A stretch of DNA of 64,000 nucleotides from Cognatishimia sp. MH4019 (GCF_020177595.1 NZ_JAHTBL010000002.1:248001-312000); one strand, 5' to 3'. Shown: positions 25,718 through 34,794, counted from the first letter of the stretch. Notes: generated from the letters alone by a model not told the origin. Numbers and translations are program-made.

Positions 25718-28102
25718 TCAAGCCGCCATTGCCTCCGGCACGATGATCTCGGACCAGGTCAAATCGCCCTCATAGCGCTGCGCAATCTGACCATCGGCGT
25801 TCATCACCATCAGCGTCAGCCAACCGTTGTCGAACAGCTCCTTCACGCCCGCATGCTTGGCAAGGATATCGTTGATCGCATCCACTGGCGCCTCAATGAC
25901 CACAGACAACCTCAGCGGATCATGCATGATTTGTTCACCGTCATGGACCGATTGCATGGGCAAACCGCCGCGCAACCGCCCGCCGTTGCCTTCAACCACG
26001 CCGATTCCGCCCACAACATTGTGCAGCACCTTATTGCCACCGCCAAACGCCTCAGGGGCCACGGTGGAACCATAATATTGCAGGCTGATCCAGCTTGCGA
26101 CGACCACTGGTGCGGTCAGGATCAGCTCCAGCACGCCAAAGCCCTCGTCCTTCTGCCAATCATAGCTGTGCAGGAACGACCGCCCGCCCAGATCGCGATT
26201 GGCCGAATGGTGCCGGGGCGCCGCGATAAACGCGCTACAGCCTGCCAGACCCCATTCGGGACGCAGCTCGGCCCAGTTGCGGCTCCGCTCGATCAGATCG
26301 TTACCATCTGTCGCGCGCGGCAAACGTCCGGCCCGTTCCTGACGGGCAATCCGTGCCGCAGAGGCCAGCCAGCTCCGCAGCTGCGTCAAGTCCGCTTCAG
26401 CCGGCAAATCGCCGTCATACAGCGTCACCGCATCCGTCGTCGTGTCATGCAGCCCCGCGACAAACACCGTGTCCTCCGGGATCGTCAGACCTTCCTCAGC
26501 CACGCCCGCGCGCACCTCTGCATCGTTCAGCAAAATCGCCAGAAGCCGCGCGTTTACCTCGCCGGAATGCCCACCGCAGGCCCCGCAATGCAGCGCACTT
26601 TCATGAGGGTTGTTGGTGACATTCGCGCCGTGCCCTGCCAGCAAGACAATCTTGCCGAGGTTCTCGGTCATCGACATCGCACCCAGCACGGCTTTGGCCG
26701 TCGCGATCCTGGTCGGCAGGTCCATCGCTGCGTCAAAAGACGGAGCGGGGTCGGCGGATTTGGCGTGGGACGACAGCCCCAAAGTATCGCGCACGAGTTT
26801 TCCCGCATAGATGGGACCTGCCGCCTCCACAAAGGCGAATGAGGATACGGCGGCCAGCTTGAACCGGCCCCAGGCGCGCACGGCGCGGGCGGCAAGGCGG
26901 GTCGACATATCGGTGTCCGAAGGGTCGGTCGTGACCGTGTTCACGCCGGGGTTCAGCAGAACCGGCAAGCGGTTTTCGGCGACGTCCGACGCGAAGCTAT
27001 GGTGCTGCACGCCAAGACCGAAGAAGCCCGCAAAGCCAATGGTCTCGATCCCGGTATCGACGCTTTCTAGCGCACGCCGGAATACTTCCGACCGCACATC
27101 AATGCAAAACGCCGCTTGCAAAGCGGGCCGCTCAGTGCCCTTGCTCAGCGCGCCTTGGGCGAACTTGGCGACTAGATTCCGCTCTGCGGCGCGGTCGGCA
27201 GCGGATTGCAAGAGAACGTCGATGATATGGTCCTCAGTCGGTGCAATCGGCGTCTCGTGAGCCGAGATGACCTCGACCCACTTCTCTTCGATCTGGTCTT
27301 TGTGCTGCATGTAAAGCGCGGCTTCCCACAGCATCCGTGCGGTCAGCAGATCCGTCGCGGTGGTATCGTCACCATCTTTCAGCTCGGCCTCAAACAGCTT
27401 GAACCGCGCGACCTGACCCCAGCCCGACAGGTCTGTCATCAGCCGGTGGAAATAGCTTTCCGCAGCAACGGGCGACAAGCCGATGGTCAGCGCGGCACTT
27501 TCCAAAGCCGAGGATGCGGTGCGCGACGTCGTCTCGACCGTCATCGCGAAATTGGCGAGGCCAAGGATTTCGGGCGTCAGGTCGCGGCGAGCAAACGCAT
27601 GCCATGCTTCAAACGCACCGCTACGCTTGGCAACAGGCCACAGCGCCTGACCTTCGTCGAAATAGCCTGCCGCCCAGACACCCATCCGGTCAGCCACAAT
27701 CTCGGGCCAGTTGGTGCCGGTGACGTCCTGCACCAGCTCTGCAATCGTCGGCAGCGCTTTCGGCTCCGGCTGCGGCCGGGCCGCGGCTTTGCGCAGCGCC
27801 GCGGGTGTGGCAGGCTTGTCGCCGTCAAACGCATCCAGCGCCAGTTGCATGTCCGCATCGGTGATCTCGCCAGCGCGGATCTTCGCCAGATAATCCTGCC
27901 GGGGCAGCGTCACGCGAATGCCTGCGGCACGCTCTAGCCGGGCGGCGGTCATGGCAAGGCTCTCGCCTGTCTGACCGAGGAACGGATTTACCGCAACGCT
28001 GGTGGCCAAGGGCCAAAGAGGTGGGATTTGGCGGGTCGCTGCATCGGCGGCCTGACCCAGAGGAGCATCGGTGATCATCATTGTATCCTGTTTCATAAGC
28101 AT
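25718..28102 (-). CDS. dabA: DabA, DUF2309 subunit of an inorganic-carbon uptake complex
   Basis: DabA with DabB forms the DAB complex, in which a carbonic-anhydrase-like site is thought to be driven by ion flow through DabB to hydrate CO2 and trap bicarbonate. The 794-residue protein has the expected zinc residues: C333 and D335 (FCIDVRSE), H491 (AGHGANV) and C506 (LHCGACGG). The 15-residue H-to-C spacing equals that known for the Halothiobacillus protein. The ATG at 28102 has AAGGAAAGG eight bases before it. It lies 15 bases after dabB. No other carbon-fixation gene is in the window. Confidence 0.9.
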   Translation of the reverse strand: MLMKQDTMMITDAPLGQAADAATRQIPPLWPLATSVAVNPFLGQTGESLAMTAARLERAAGIRVTLPRQDYLAKIRAGEITDADMQLALDAFDGDKPATPAALRKAAARPQPEPKALPTIAELVQDVTGTNWPEIVADRMGVWAAGYFDEGQALWPVAKRSGAFEAWHAFARRDLTPEILGLANFAMTVETTSRTASSALESAALTIGLSPVAAESYFHRLMTDLSGWGQVARFKLFEAELKDGDDTTATDLLTARMLWEAALYMQHKDQIEEKWVEVISAHETPIAPTEDHIIDVLLQSAADRAAERNLVAKFAQGALSKGTERPALQAAFCIDVRSEVFRRALESVDTGIETIGFAGFFGLGVQHHSFASDVAENRLPVLLNPGVNTVTTDPSDTDMSTRLAARAVRAWGRFKLAAVSSFAFVEAAGPIYAGKLVRDTLGLSSHAKSADPAPSFDAAMDLPTRIATAKAVLGAMSMTENLGKIVLLAGHGANVTNNPHESALHCGACGGHSGEVNARLLAILLNDAEVRAGVAEEGLTIPEDTVFVAGLHDTTTDAVTLYDGDLPAEADLTQLRSWLASAARIARQERAGRLPRATDGNDLIERSRNWAELRPEWGLAGCSAFIAAPRHHSANRDLGGRSFLHSYDWQKDEGFGVLELILTAPVVVASWISLQYYGSTVAPEAFGGGNKVLHNVVGGIGVVEGNGGRLRGGLPMQSVHDGEQIMHDPLRLSVVIEAPVDAINDILAKHAGVKELFDNGWLTLMVMNADGQIAQRYEGDLTWSEIIVPEAMAA

Positions 28103-28117
28103 TATCCGGGCCTTTCC

Positions 28118-29677
28118 TTAAGTGGTCTTCCGCAAGCGCCAGCCTGCGACGAGACGGTCAAAGACCGCGTTGGCATAAAGCCCGTTCGACAGGTGAACGC
28201 GCAGCCCCGACGCCGCCGGGTGGCTTGCCCAGAGCGGAAACATGGCTTGCGCAATCGCGACCAGACCGAAGCTGATCAGCGCCAGCACGATCAACGCCCA
28301 TTCCAGCGGTCCGGGGGCCGGAGTTGCAGGCAAAGTGCCCGAGGTGATCCACTCGGCCCCGCGCTGTAGTGCAAAATAGCTGACCGAGGCGATGGTAGCG
28401 GCGGTCGCGGTGCGCAGTGTCAAAGCGCGCGGGGCGGCATCGGCCAGACCTTGGGCCAGCAGATACGCGACACCGAAGATCAGGATCGCACCCAATGCGA
28501 TGGCTTGCGGGGATTTGCCGTCAAAGCCGAAGACCAACCCGATCAGGCCATAGATTGCCAGTGCCGCAATGAACGCGCGCAGCACGGCTTTGCCATTCGG
28601 GATCGCCACAGGGCCAGGCCGCCGGATCGAGGCAACGCCTTGAACAGCGCTCCCCGACGCCATGAACGCATGCGCTTTGTAAAGCGAGTGCGCCACGATG
28701 TGCAGCAGCGCCAGCGAGAACAAAGCCAAGCCGCATTGCAGGATCATAAAGCCCATCTGCGCAACCGTGGACCACGCGAGCGAGGTTTTCACCGCCGACT
28801 GCGTCAGCATCACAAGGCCGCCAAAAAGCGCTGTGAAGCCGCCTACCATGACCAATAGCGCCATGATCCCTGGTGCCATCAGCATCACATCGGCAAACCG
28901 GATCAACAGGAAGCCGCCGGCATTGATGACGCCTGCGTGCAGCAGGGCGGACACCGGGGTCGGCGCCTCCATCACTTCGGTGAGCCATCCGTGGGTCGGG
29001 AACTGCGCCGATTTCAGCAGTGCCGCAATGGCGATCAGGCCAGCCGCGCTCAGCGATGCAGCGGATGCATCGGCCGTCCGTGCTTCGGTCAGGATCGTTG
29101 CAATGTCGCCGGTGCCGAAGGTCGCAATCAAAAGGATCGCTGCCACGATCAAGGCGACGTCGCCAATCCGCGCTGTGATGTATTTCTTTTTCGCGGCACG
29201 GATCGCGCCGGGGCGCTCAGGATAAAAGAGCAGCAGCTTGTGAAGAAAATAGCTGGTCGCGACCCACGCGATCACAAGCCCGCCGATATTGCCCGATTGT
29301 ACCAGCAACAGCACCGTGCCCAGCGTCATGCAAAGCCAGCCGGTAAAGCTGCCCTGCCGATCTTCGCCGTCCATATAAGTCGCCGAAAAGCGCACCACGA
29401 CCCAGCCCACGAACGACACCAGCGTCAGAAGCGTCACACTCACGATGTCCAGCTTGGCCGCAATCCCAAGGCCCGCGATCCCGATCAGCGGGCTTGTGGA
29501 CGGCCCGTGCGTGTAAAGAACAAACGCGCTGAGAACCGACAGGCCAAGGGCGACGAGCGTTGCCAACTCGGCCACGCGCGGCACGCCTGCGGGGCGCAAG
29601 CCGGGGGTCCGAAATGCGAAAATCGCAGCGGCGAATAAGGCCAGCGACGCGAGAATGGGTAGCAAAGACAGATACAT
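28118..29677 (-). CDS. dabB: DabB, NuoL/MrpA-like membrane subunit
   Basis: A 519-residue membrane protein of the proton-conducting antiporter (NuoL-like) family, with about 14 hydrophobic segments. The conserved core is present: ATSYFLHKLLLFYPERPGAIRAAKKKYITARIGDVALI, the lysine and glutamate helices around LKSAQFPTHGWLTEVMEAPTPVSALLHAGVINAGGF, and SLAWSTVAQMGFMI. Pairing with DabA on the same message identifies it as DabB rather than a NADH dehydrogenase subunit. The ATG has AGGAG nine bases upstream. It is divergent from a LysR gene. Confidence 0.88.
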   Translation of the reverse strand: MYLSLLPILASLALFAAAIFAFRTPGLRPAGVPRVAELATLVALGLSVLSAFVLYTHGPSTSPLIGIAGLGIAAKLDIVSVTLLTLVSFVGWVVVRFSATYMDGEDRQGSFTGWLCMTLGTVLLLVQSGNIGGLVIAWVATSYFLHKLLLFYPERPGAIRAAKKKYITARIGDVALIVAAILLIATFGTGDIATILTEARTADASAASLSAAGLIAIAALLKSAQFPTHGWLTEVMEAPTPVSALLHAGVINAGGFLLIRFADVMLMAPGIMALLVMVGGFTALFGGLVMLTQSAVKTSLAWSTVAQMGFMILQCGLALFSLALLHIVAHSLYKAHAFMASGSAVQGVASIRRPGPVAIPNGKAVLRAFIAALAIYGLIGLVFGFDGKSPQAIALGAILIFGVAYLLAQGLADAAPRALTLRTATAATIASVSYFALQRGAEWITSGTLPATPAPGPLEWALIVLALISFGLVAIAQAMFPLWASHPAASGLRVHLSNGLYANAVFDRLVAGWRLRKTT

Positions 29678-29714
29678 CGGGGGTGGCTCCTGAAAGTCAT
29701 CTTGATTGGAGACT

Positions 29715-29778
29715 ACCTAAATGTCGCACCCTCATAGGTTAAATACATTGTTTTTGAGTAATCGTTCTATATTTTAGA
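29715..29778. promoter_or_regulatory. LysR operator candidates between dabB and its LysR gene
   Basis: The 104-base divergent gap is AT-rich against its surroundings. It contains an inverted repeat ACCTA-N15-TAGGT (29715-29739) and TCTA-N5-TAGA (29766-29778) just before the LysR start. LysR regulators commonly bind two such sites in a divergent gap. The sites are inferred from symmetry alone. Confidence 0.4.
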
Positions 29779-29781
29779 TGT

Positions 29782-30654
29782 ATGGATCAGATGAACTATA
29801 ACCACCTGCGCTATTTCTGGGCCGTGGCCCATGATGGCAATCTTACGCGCACCGCCGAGCGGTTGAACCTGTCGCAATCCGCGCTCTCCACCCAGATCAA
29901 AACGCTGGAAGAACGGTTGGGCCATGCGCTGTTCGAACGCCGTGGCCGCGCTCTGCATCTGACAGAGGCGGGGCGCATCGCCCTCGATCATGCGGACACG
30001 ATCTTCGCGACCGGGGCCGAGCTTCTGGGCACGCTCAACCAGACGGGGGCTGCACGCAAAGCGCTGCGCATCGGGGCGCTTGCGACGCTGTCGCGTAACT
30101 TCCAGATCGGGTTCTTGCGGCCTCTGCTGGGGCGCGAGGATGTCGACGTGATCCTGCGCTCTGGCACAGCGTCAGCGCTGATGCGTGGGCTGGAGAGCCT
30201 CAATCTGGATATCATCCTGCTCAATCAGGCCCCCCCGGCGGACGCGCTGACAAAGTTCGTGGTGAACCGGCTGGACGAGCAACCCGTCAGCCTTGTCGGC
30301 GCACCGGAACGGCTGGAAAACGCGCAAGACCTTCGTGATTTACTGTCCCGCCAGCCCGTCCTGCTTCCCAACCGCGAAAGCAGCATTCGCACGGGCTTTG
30401 ACGCCTTGACCGACCGGCTTGGCCTGCAACCACAGATCGCGGCCGAGGTCGACGATATGGCGATGCTCCGCCTGCTGGCGCGCGAAAACGTAGGCCTCGC
30501 CCTTGTTCCGCCTATCGTTGTGCGCGACGAGCTGGCCAGCGGTCTGCTGGCCGAAAGCCCCTTCGATCTGGGTATTGCCGAAGCATTCTTTGCCGTCCGG
30601 CTTGAGCGCCGCTTTCCCAATCCGCTGCTGCAGGATTTGCTGGAAACGCTCTAG
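29782..30654 (+). CDS. LysR family regulator, NhaR-like, divergent from dabBA
   Basis: A 290-residue LysR-type regulator. The N-terminal winged helix-turn-helix (NHLRYFWAVAHDGNLTRTAERLNLSQSALSTQIKTLEERLGHALFERRGRALHLT, about 6-60) is of the NhaR-like kind, and the effector domain fills the rest. LysR genes often stand next to dabAB and are assumed to sense inorganic carbon or pH. The ATG at 29782 is used; an ATG at 29791 is also possible and neither has a strong ribosome site. Confidence 0.9.
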   Translation: MDQMNYNHLRYFWAVAHDGNLTRTAERLNLSQSALSTQIKTLEERLGHALFERRGRALHLTEAGRIALDHADTIFATGAELLGTLNQTGAARKALRIGALATLSRNFQIGFLRPLLGREDVDVILRSGTASALMRGLESLNLDIILLNQAPPADALTKFVVNRLDEQPVSLVGAPERLENAQDLRDLLSRQPVLLPNRESSIRTGFDALTDRLGLQPQIAAEVDDMAMLRLLARENVGLALVPPIVVRDELASGLLAESPFDLGIAEAFFAVRLERRFPNPLLQDLLETL

Positions 30655-31382
30655 AACTCGAAATCCGGCAGGCTATCAAAGGCCAGCTTCAACGCGTCGC
30701 CCCAGCCGTTGGAAATCGTCTGGAAATAGGGATCATCCGCCTCAATCCGGCGGCGCGGACCAAGCGTCAATGCGCCTTCTTCATAGATCTGCAAATCCAG
30801 CGGGGCGCCCACGGACAGGTTCGCTTTGATCGTGGAGTCAAAGCTGACCATCATCAGCTTGACCGCCGCTTCAAAGCCCATATCGGGATCATAAGCGCGC
30901 ACAAGGATCGGGCGGCCATACTTGGTCTCTCCGATCTGGAAGAACGGGGTATCTTCCCCAGCCTCAATGAAATTGCCCTCTGGGTAGATCAGGAACAAGC
31001 GCGGCGCGCTGCCTGCGATCTGACCGCCCAGCATCAGTGTCGCATCAAACGTGCTGTCGGCTTGCTGACCGCCAACCGCATGGGCGGAAATCTCCTCATG
31101 CAACAGATCTGCGATATGCTGCGCGGCCCGGAACATCGACGGCACGGTCAGCAGCGACGGCGCGCGATCATCAGGGGCCTTGTTGCGTTCTTCCAGCAGG
31201 CTGGTCACGGCTTGCGTGGTCGCCAGATTGCCCGCGCTCATCAGGGTGATGACGCGCTCGCCCGGCACTTCCCAAGTCTGCATCTTGTTGAAGGTCGAGA
31301 TATTGTCGACGCCCGCGTTGGTGCGGGTGTCGGACATGAACACAAGCCCACGATTGAGCTTCATGCCGACGCAATATGTCAT
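30651..31382 (-). CDS. Anbu, proteasome-type peptidase
   Basis: Anbu is a bacterial self-compartmentalising homologue of HslV and proteasome beta subunits. The 243-residue protein starts MTYCVGMKL, placing Thr2 as the nucleophile after Met removal, with D18 and K33 (MSDTRTNAGVD, FNKM) completing the proteasome-like site. The SAGN and GGQ segments of the family are present. Natural substrates are unknown. It is the last gene of a four-gene leftward cluster with a transglutaminase, an alpha-E protein and an ATP-grasp protein. Its stop overlaps the convergent LysR stop by four bases. Confidence 0.92.
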   Translation of the reverse strand: MTYCVGMKLNRGLVFMSDTRTNAGVDNISTFNKMQTWEVPGERVITLMSAGNLATTQAVTSLLEERNKAPDDRAPSLLTVPSMFRAAQHIADLLHEEISAHAVGGQQADSTFDATLMLGGQIAGSAPRLFLIYPEGNFIEAGEDTPFFQIGETKYGRPILVRAYDPDMGFEAAVKLMMVSFDSTIKANLSVGAPLDLQIYEEGALTLGPRRRIEADDPYFQTISNGWGDALKLAFDSLPDFEF

Positions 31383-31407
31383 TGTCCTACCACGACCCTC
31401 AGCGCTA

Positions 31408-32208
31408 TTACTGTTGCTGCATCACCTCTAGCGACACTGAAAGCGTTTCGCCAGCACTGCCGTAGTGTCGTCCCGAAATAGGGGCCGCTTCGGGATAGTC
31501 GAGGCCGGTCGCCACGCGCACATACCGCATATCCGGGGAGATGGCGTTGGAAATGTCAAAACCGACCCAGCCCAGCCCCTCCACATGAGCTTCCGCCCAG
31601 GCATGCGTAGCGTCCTGATCAACACGGTCGTTCATCATCAGATAACCCGACACATAGCGCGCCGGGAATCCAAGATGCCGGGCGCAGGCCACAAAGATAT
31701 GGGTGTGATCCGCACAGACGCCTTGCCCGGCGGTGATCGCCTCCTCGGCGGTCCAGGTGGGTTCGGACGCGCCAACCTGATAGGTGACCGCCTCGCGAAT
31801 CCGCGCCGACAGATCGTGCAACCGCTCCAGATCGGTTTCCCCTTCCGCCGCTTTGGCGATCTGGCGCACGCCTGCCCCAATCCGCGTCTGATCGGTGCTG
31901 CGCAAAAACAGCCAGAGCGGGGTGAACCCCTGATGCGGCCCGACGATCCCGGCGGTGTCGGTCATCTCCACCTCGCCCTCAGAGCGGATCACAAGGCCCG
32001 TCGTGCCCGGATCAAAGCTCACAAGCTCTGTGGTGTTGCGATGAAAATCTTCAAAACTCAGCTGCTTTGCACCGCCCTCGACACTGGTTTGCCACTGCAG
32101 CACCGATTGCGCGCGCGTGGATTTCGGCGTGGTGCGCAGTTGCTGCAAACCAAACGGCACGGGGCTGTCATAATCATAGCGGGTTGTGTGGGTAATTTTC
32201 AGACGCAT
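31408..32208 (-). CDS. Transglutaminase-like cysteine peptidase of the Anbu cluster
   Basis: A 266-residue transglutaminase-fold protein with an N-terminal beta domain (about 1-100), then the papain-like core carrying C165 (GQGVCADHTHIFVACARHLGFPARYVSGYL), H202 (THAWAEAHVE) and D218 (GWVGFDISN). Such proteins can act as peptidases or amide-exchange enzymes. It has no signal peptide, so it is cytoplasmic. Two bases separate it from the alpha-E gene. In this conserved neighbourhood it is thought to process a peptide made by the ATP-grasp partner. Confidence 0.93.
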   Translation of the reverse strand: MRLKITHTTRYDYDSPVPFGLQQLRTTPKSTRAQSVLQWQTSVEGGAKQLSFEDFHRNTTELVSFDPGTTGLVIRSEGEVEMTDTAGIVGPHQGFTPLWLFLRSTDQTRIGAGVRQIAKAAEGETDLERLHDLSARIREAVTYQVGASEPTWTAEEAITAGQGVCADHTHIFVACARHLGFPARYVSGYLMMNDRVDQDATHAWAEAHVEGLGWVGFDISNAISPDMRYVRVATGLDYPEAAPISGRHYGSAGETLSVSLEVMQQQ

Positions 32209-32210
32209 GG

Positions 32211-33152
32211 CTATTCATAGAACCTGTAATCTATTTCGATCTGGCGGCTGACGCTGCCCAACGTACCAACCACGTCCTGAATGTATTCGTGCAAACCATA
32301 GTCGAAAATCGCCTCAATGTCGTGCGACATGAACCGGCGACACAGATCATCGGCCATCTGGTGGCTGGGCATCTTGGTTCCGTAATCCGAGGCCAGATAC
32401 CCCAGATTATCCCGCAGCTTGCCAGTGCAGAAGAACAGGCTGCGCGGCATGCGGGGATCAAGGATCAAAAACTGCGCAATCGCGCGCGGGTTTACCTTAT
32501 GTCCATGGGTCATCCGGTAGCCACCCTGCGCACTGACAGACCGCAGGATCGTCTCCCATTGGACGTTATCGAGGCTGGATCCCACCGCCATGGCAGAGGG
32601 CAGAAGCACGTAATACTTCACGTCCAGAATACGCGCCGTGTTGTCGGCGCGCTCGATGAACGTCCCCAACCGGGCGAAATCGTAGACATCATTGCGCATC
32701 ATCGTGCCGTGGGTCGCGCCACGCACAAACGCACTGCGCTGACGGATGATCTCAAGCGCTTTTGGCAGGTCCCGTTCCGAGACCTTGCGCGCCAACACTT
32801 CGTTGAGGCGGATGTAGCACGAGTTCACAGCCTCCCACACTTCGTTGGTCAGCGCTGTGCGCACCATCCGCGCATTGTTGCGGGCGGTTCCGATGACCGA
32901 GCGCACAGAGGACGGGTTATCCTTGTCGCGCAACATCCAGTCGATGGCCTTGTCGCGGCTCACCTCGTCGAATTTCGCGTGATAGCCTTGGCTGACGGCG
33001 GCGGCTTGCAGAATCGATGCCCATTCGTCGTCGCTTGCTTCCGCGCGGGTCAGCGCGATGCGCTGGCCGGTCTCGATCATGCGGGCGGTGTTCTCGGATC
33101 GCTCCAACAGGCGGAACATCCAGAAGAGGCCATTTGCGGTTTTGCCTAGCAT
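32211..33152 (-). CDS. Alpha-E domain-containing protein
   Basis: A 313-residue, all-helical protein of the alpha-E family. It starts with MLGKTANGLFWMFRLLERSENTARMIETGQRIALTRA and keeps FIERADNTARILDVKYYVLLP, both family marks rich in conserved Arg and Glu. Its activity is unknown. It regularly pairs with the circularly permuted ATP-grasp protein and is thought to form part of a peptide or amide-ligating complex. It overlaps neither neighbour but the gaps are only two and four bases, so the four genes form one operon. Confidence 0.93.
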   Translation of the reverse strand: MLGKTANGLFWMFRLLERSENTARMIETGQRIALTRAEASDDEWASILQAAAVSQGYHAKFDEVSRDKAIDWMLRDKDNPSSVRSVIGTARNNARMVRTALTNEVWEAVNSCYIRLNEVLARKVSERDLPKALEIIRQRSAFVRGATHGTMMRNDVYDFARLGTFIERADNTARILDVKYYVLLPSAMAVGSSLDNVQWETILRSVSAQGGYRMTHGHKVNPRAIAQFLILDPRMPRSLFFCTGKLRDNLGYLASDYGTKMPSHQMADDLCRRFMSHDIEAIFDYGLHEYIQDVVGTLGSVSRQIEIDYRFYE

Positions 33153-33156
33153 CGCA

Positions 33157-34575
33157 TCAGTCCTCCAGCACCCAAGTGTCCTTGGTGCCGCCGCCTTGGG
33201 ATGAATTCACGACCAGCGATCCCTTTTGCAGCGCAACACGGGTCAGACCACCGGGCGTGATGTCGATCTTGTCCGGGGAGACCAGCACGAACGGCCGCAA
33301 ATCCACGTGGCGTGGGGCCAACCCCTCGCGGGTGAAAATCGGGACGGTGGACAGCGCCAGCGTTGGCTGGGCGATGTAATTGTCCGGCTTCGCGCGCAGC
33401 TTCTTTTCGAACGCGCGCAGGTCTTTCTTGGTGGCTGTTGGCCCGATCAGCATCCCGTAGCCGCCCGAGCCATGCACCTCTTTGACGACCAACTCGCTCA
33501 GGTTATCGAGCACATGGGCCAGCGCATCCGGGTCCGAACAGCGCCATGTCGGCACGTTCTTCAGGATCGCTTTTTCACCCGTGTAGAACTCCACAATCTC
33601 GGGAATGTAGCTGTAAATCGCTTTGTCATCCGCGATCCCGGTGCCGGGTGCATTGGCAATCGTGATGCCACCCGCCCGGTAGACATCCATAATGCCCGGC
33701 ACACCCAGCGCGCTGTCGGGGTTGAAGGTCAGCGGATCAAGGAAGTCGTCATCGACCCGGCGATAAAGCACATCAATCGGCTCGTAACCTTGGGTGGTGC
33801 GCATCGCGATACGGCCATCCACAACGCGCAAGTCATGCCCCTCGACCAGTTCGACACCCATTTTGTCAGCCAGAAACGAATGCTCGTAATAGGCCGAGTT
33901 ATGAATGCCCGGCGTCAGCACCGCCACACGGGGCGGCCCGCTGCAATTCGGAGGCGCGCAGGCCGCAAGCGAGCGTTGCAGCGCTCGCGGATAGCCCGAC
34001 ACGGCGCGCACTTTGTTCTGGCTGAAAAGCTCCGGGAACATCTGCAGCATCGTCTCGCGGTTCTCCAGCATGTAGCTGACACCGGACGGGGTGCGGGCAT
34101 TATCTTCCAGCACAAAAAATTCGTCATCCCCGGTGCGCACCAGATCGGTGCCGACGATATGCGTGTAGATACCACCGGGCGGCGTGACGCCGATCATCTG
34201 AGGCAGGTAGGCCTCGTTCTGGGCGATCATCTCCTTCGGGATACGGCCCGCGCGGATGATTTCCTGACGATGGTAGATATCGTGCAGGAACGCGTTGATC
34301 GCCCGCACCCGCTGTTCAATCCCGCGCGACAGTTTTTGCCATTCGCGCGCCGCGATGATGCGGGGAATAATGTCGAAGGGGATCAACCGTTCTTCGGCCT
34401 CATGGCGGCCATAGACGTTGAAGGTAATGCCCATCAGGCGGAACACTTCTTCGGCCTCGCGTTGCTTGGCCCGCAATCCCGCCAGATCCTCTGCTTTAAA
34501 CCAATTGTCGAATTGCGTGTAGGGCGGACGCACTGTGTCTCCCGCCCCATTCATCTCATCAAAGTAGTTTTGCAT
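33157..34575 (-). CDS. Circularly permuted ATP-grasp type 2 protein
   Basis: A 472-residue enzyme of the circularly permuted ATP-grasp group, first gene of the Anbu cluster. Visible blocks are GVTPPGGIYTHIVGTDLVRTGDDEFFVLEDNARTPSGVSYMLENRE, VDDDFLDPLTFNPDSALGVPGIMDVYRAGGITIANAPGTGIADDKAIYSYIP, and KEVHGSGGYGMLIGPTATK. ATP-grasp enzymes join a carboxylate to an amine through acyl phosphate, and this family is predicted to make short peptides or tags. The 219 bases to the divergent iron-binding protein must hold its promoter. Confidence 0.93.
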   Translation of the reverse strand: MQNYFDEMNGAGDTVRPPYTQFDNWFKAEDLAGLRAKQREAEEVFRLMGITFNVYGRHEAEERLIPFDIIPRIIAAREWQKLSRGIEQRVRAINAFLHDIYHRQEIIRAGRIPKEMIAQNEAYLPQMIGVTPPGGIYTHIVGTDLVRTGDDEFFVLEDNARTPSGVSYMLENRETMLQMFPELFSQNKVRAVSGYPRALQRSLAACAPPNCSGPPRVAVLTPGIHNSAYYEHSFLADKMGVELVEGHDLRVVDGRIAMRTTQGYEPIDVLYRRVDDDFLDPLTFNPDSALGVPGIMDVYRAGGITIANAPGTGIADDKAIYSYIPEIVEFYTGEKAILKNVPTWRCSDPDALAHVLDNLSELVVKEVHGSGGYGMLIGPTATKKDLRAFEKKLRAKPDNYIAQPTLALSTVPIFTREGLAPRHVDLRPFVLVSPDKIDITPGGLTRVALQKGSLVVNSSQGGGTKDTWVLED

Positions 34576-34718
34576 AAAGAGTAGCTTGCACCTTTTGGTT
34601 AAGAAACATCAACGCAATTGCAGTGTTTTCGTTCCTCCCGCCACCTAACGCTCTATTTTTAAGCAGCTTTTCCTATCGCCATCGCCCCTGTCTCAGCGGG
34701 AATTATTTCCGAGTTTTT

Positions 34719-34789
34719 TTGTCAAGTTACTTGCAAATGCCTGAGAATCCGTTATCCGATTATTTTTATCAGGAATCTGATTTAGGGAG
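34719..34789 (+). promoter_or_regulatory. Candidate promoter and leader palindrome of the ferric iron binding protein gene
   Basis: A TTGTCA (34719-34724) and GAGAAT (34743-34748) are spaced by 18 bases. A short inverted repeat ATCAG-GAAT-CTGAT lies at 34768-34781, in the leader next to the AGGGAG ribosome site (34784-34789). An iron regulator could bind here, but it does not match a box I can name. Confidence 0.4.
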
Positions 34790-34794
34790 CTATC

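Noticed and set aside
25382-26842. A 486-codon open frame on the plus strand
   Set aside because: It lies opposite PfkB and dabA, both of which carry clear motifs; the translation has no family features.
28118-29677. Orphan NADH dehydrogenase or Mrp antiporter subunit
   Set aside because: The gene is paired with DabA and no other Nuo or Mrp subunits are near, so DabB is the better call.
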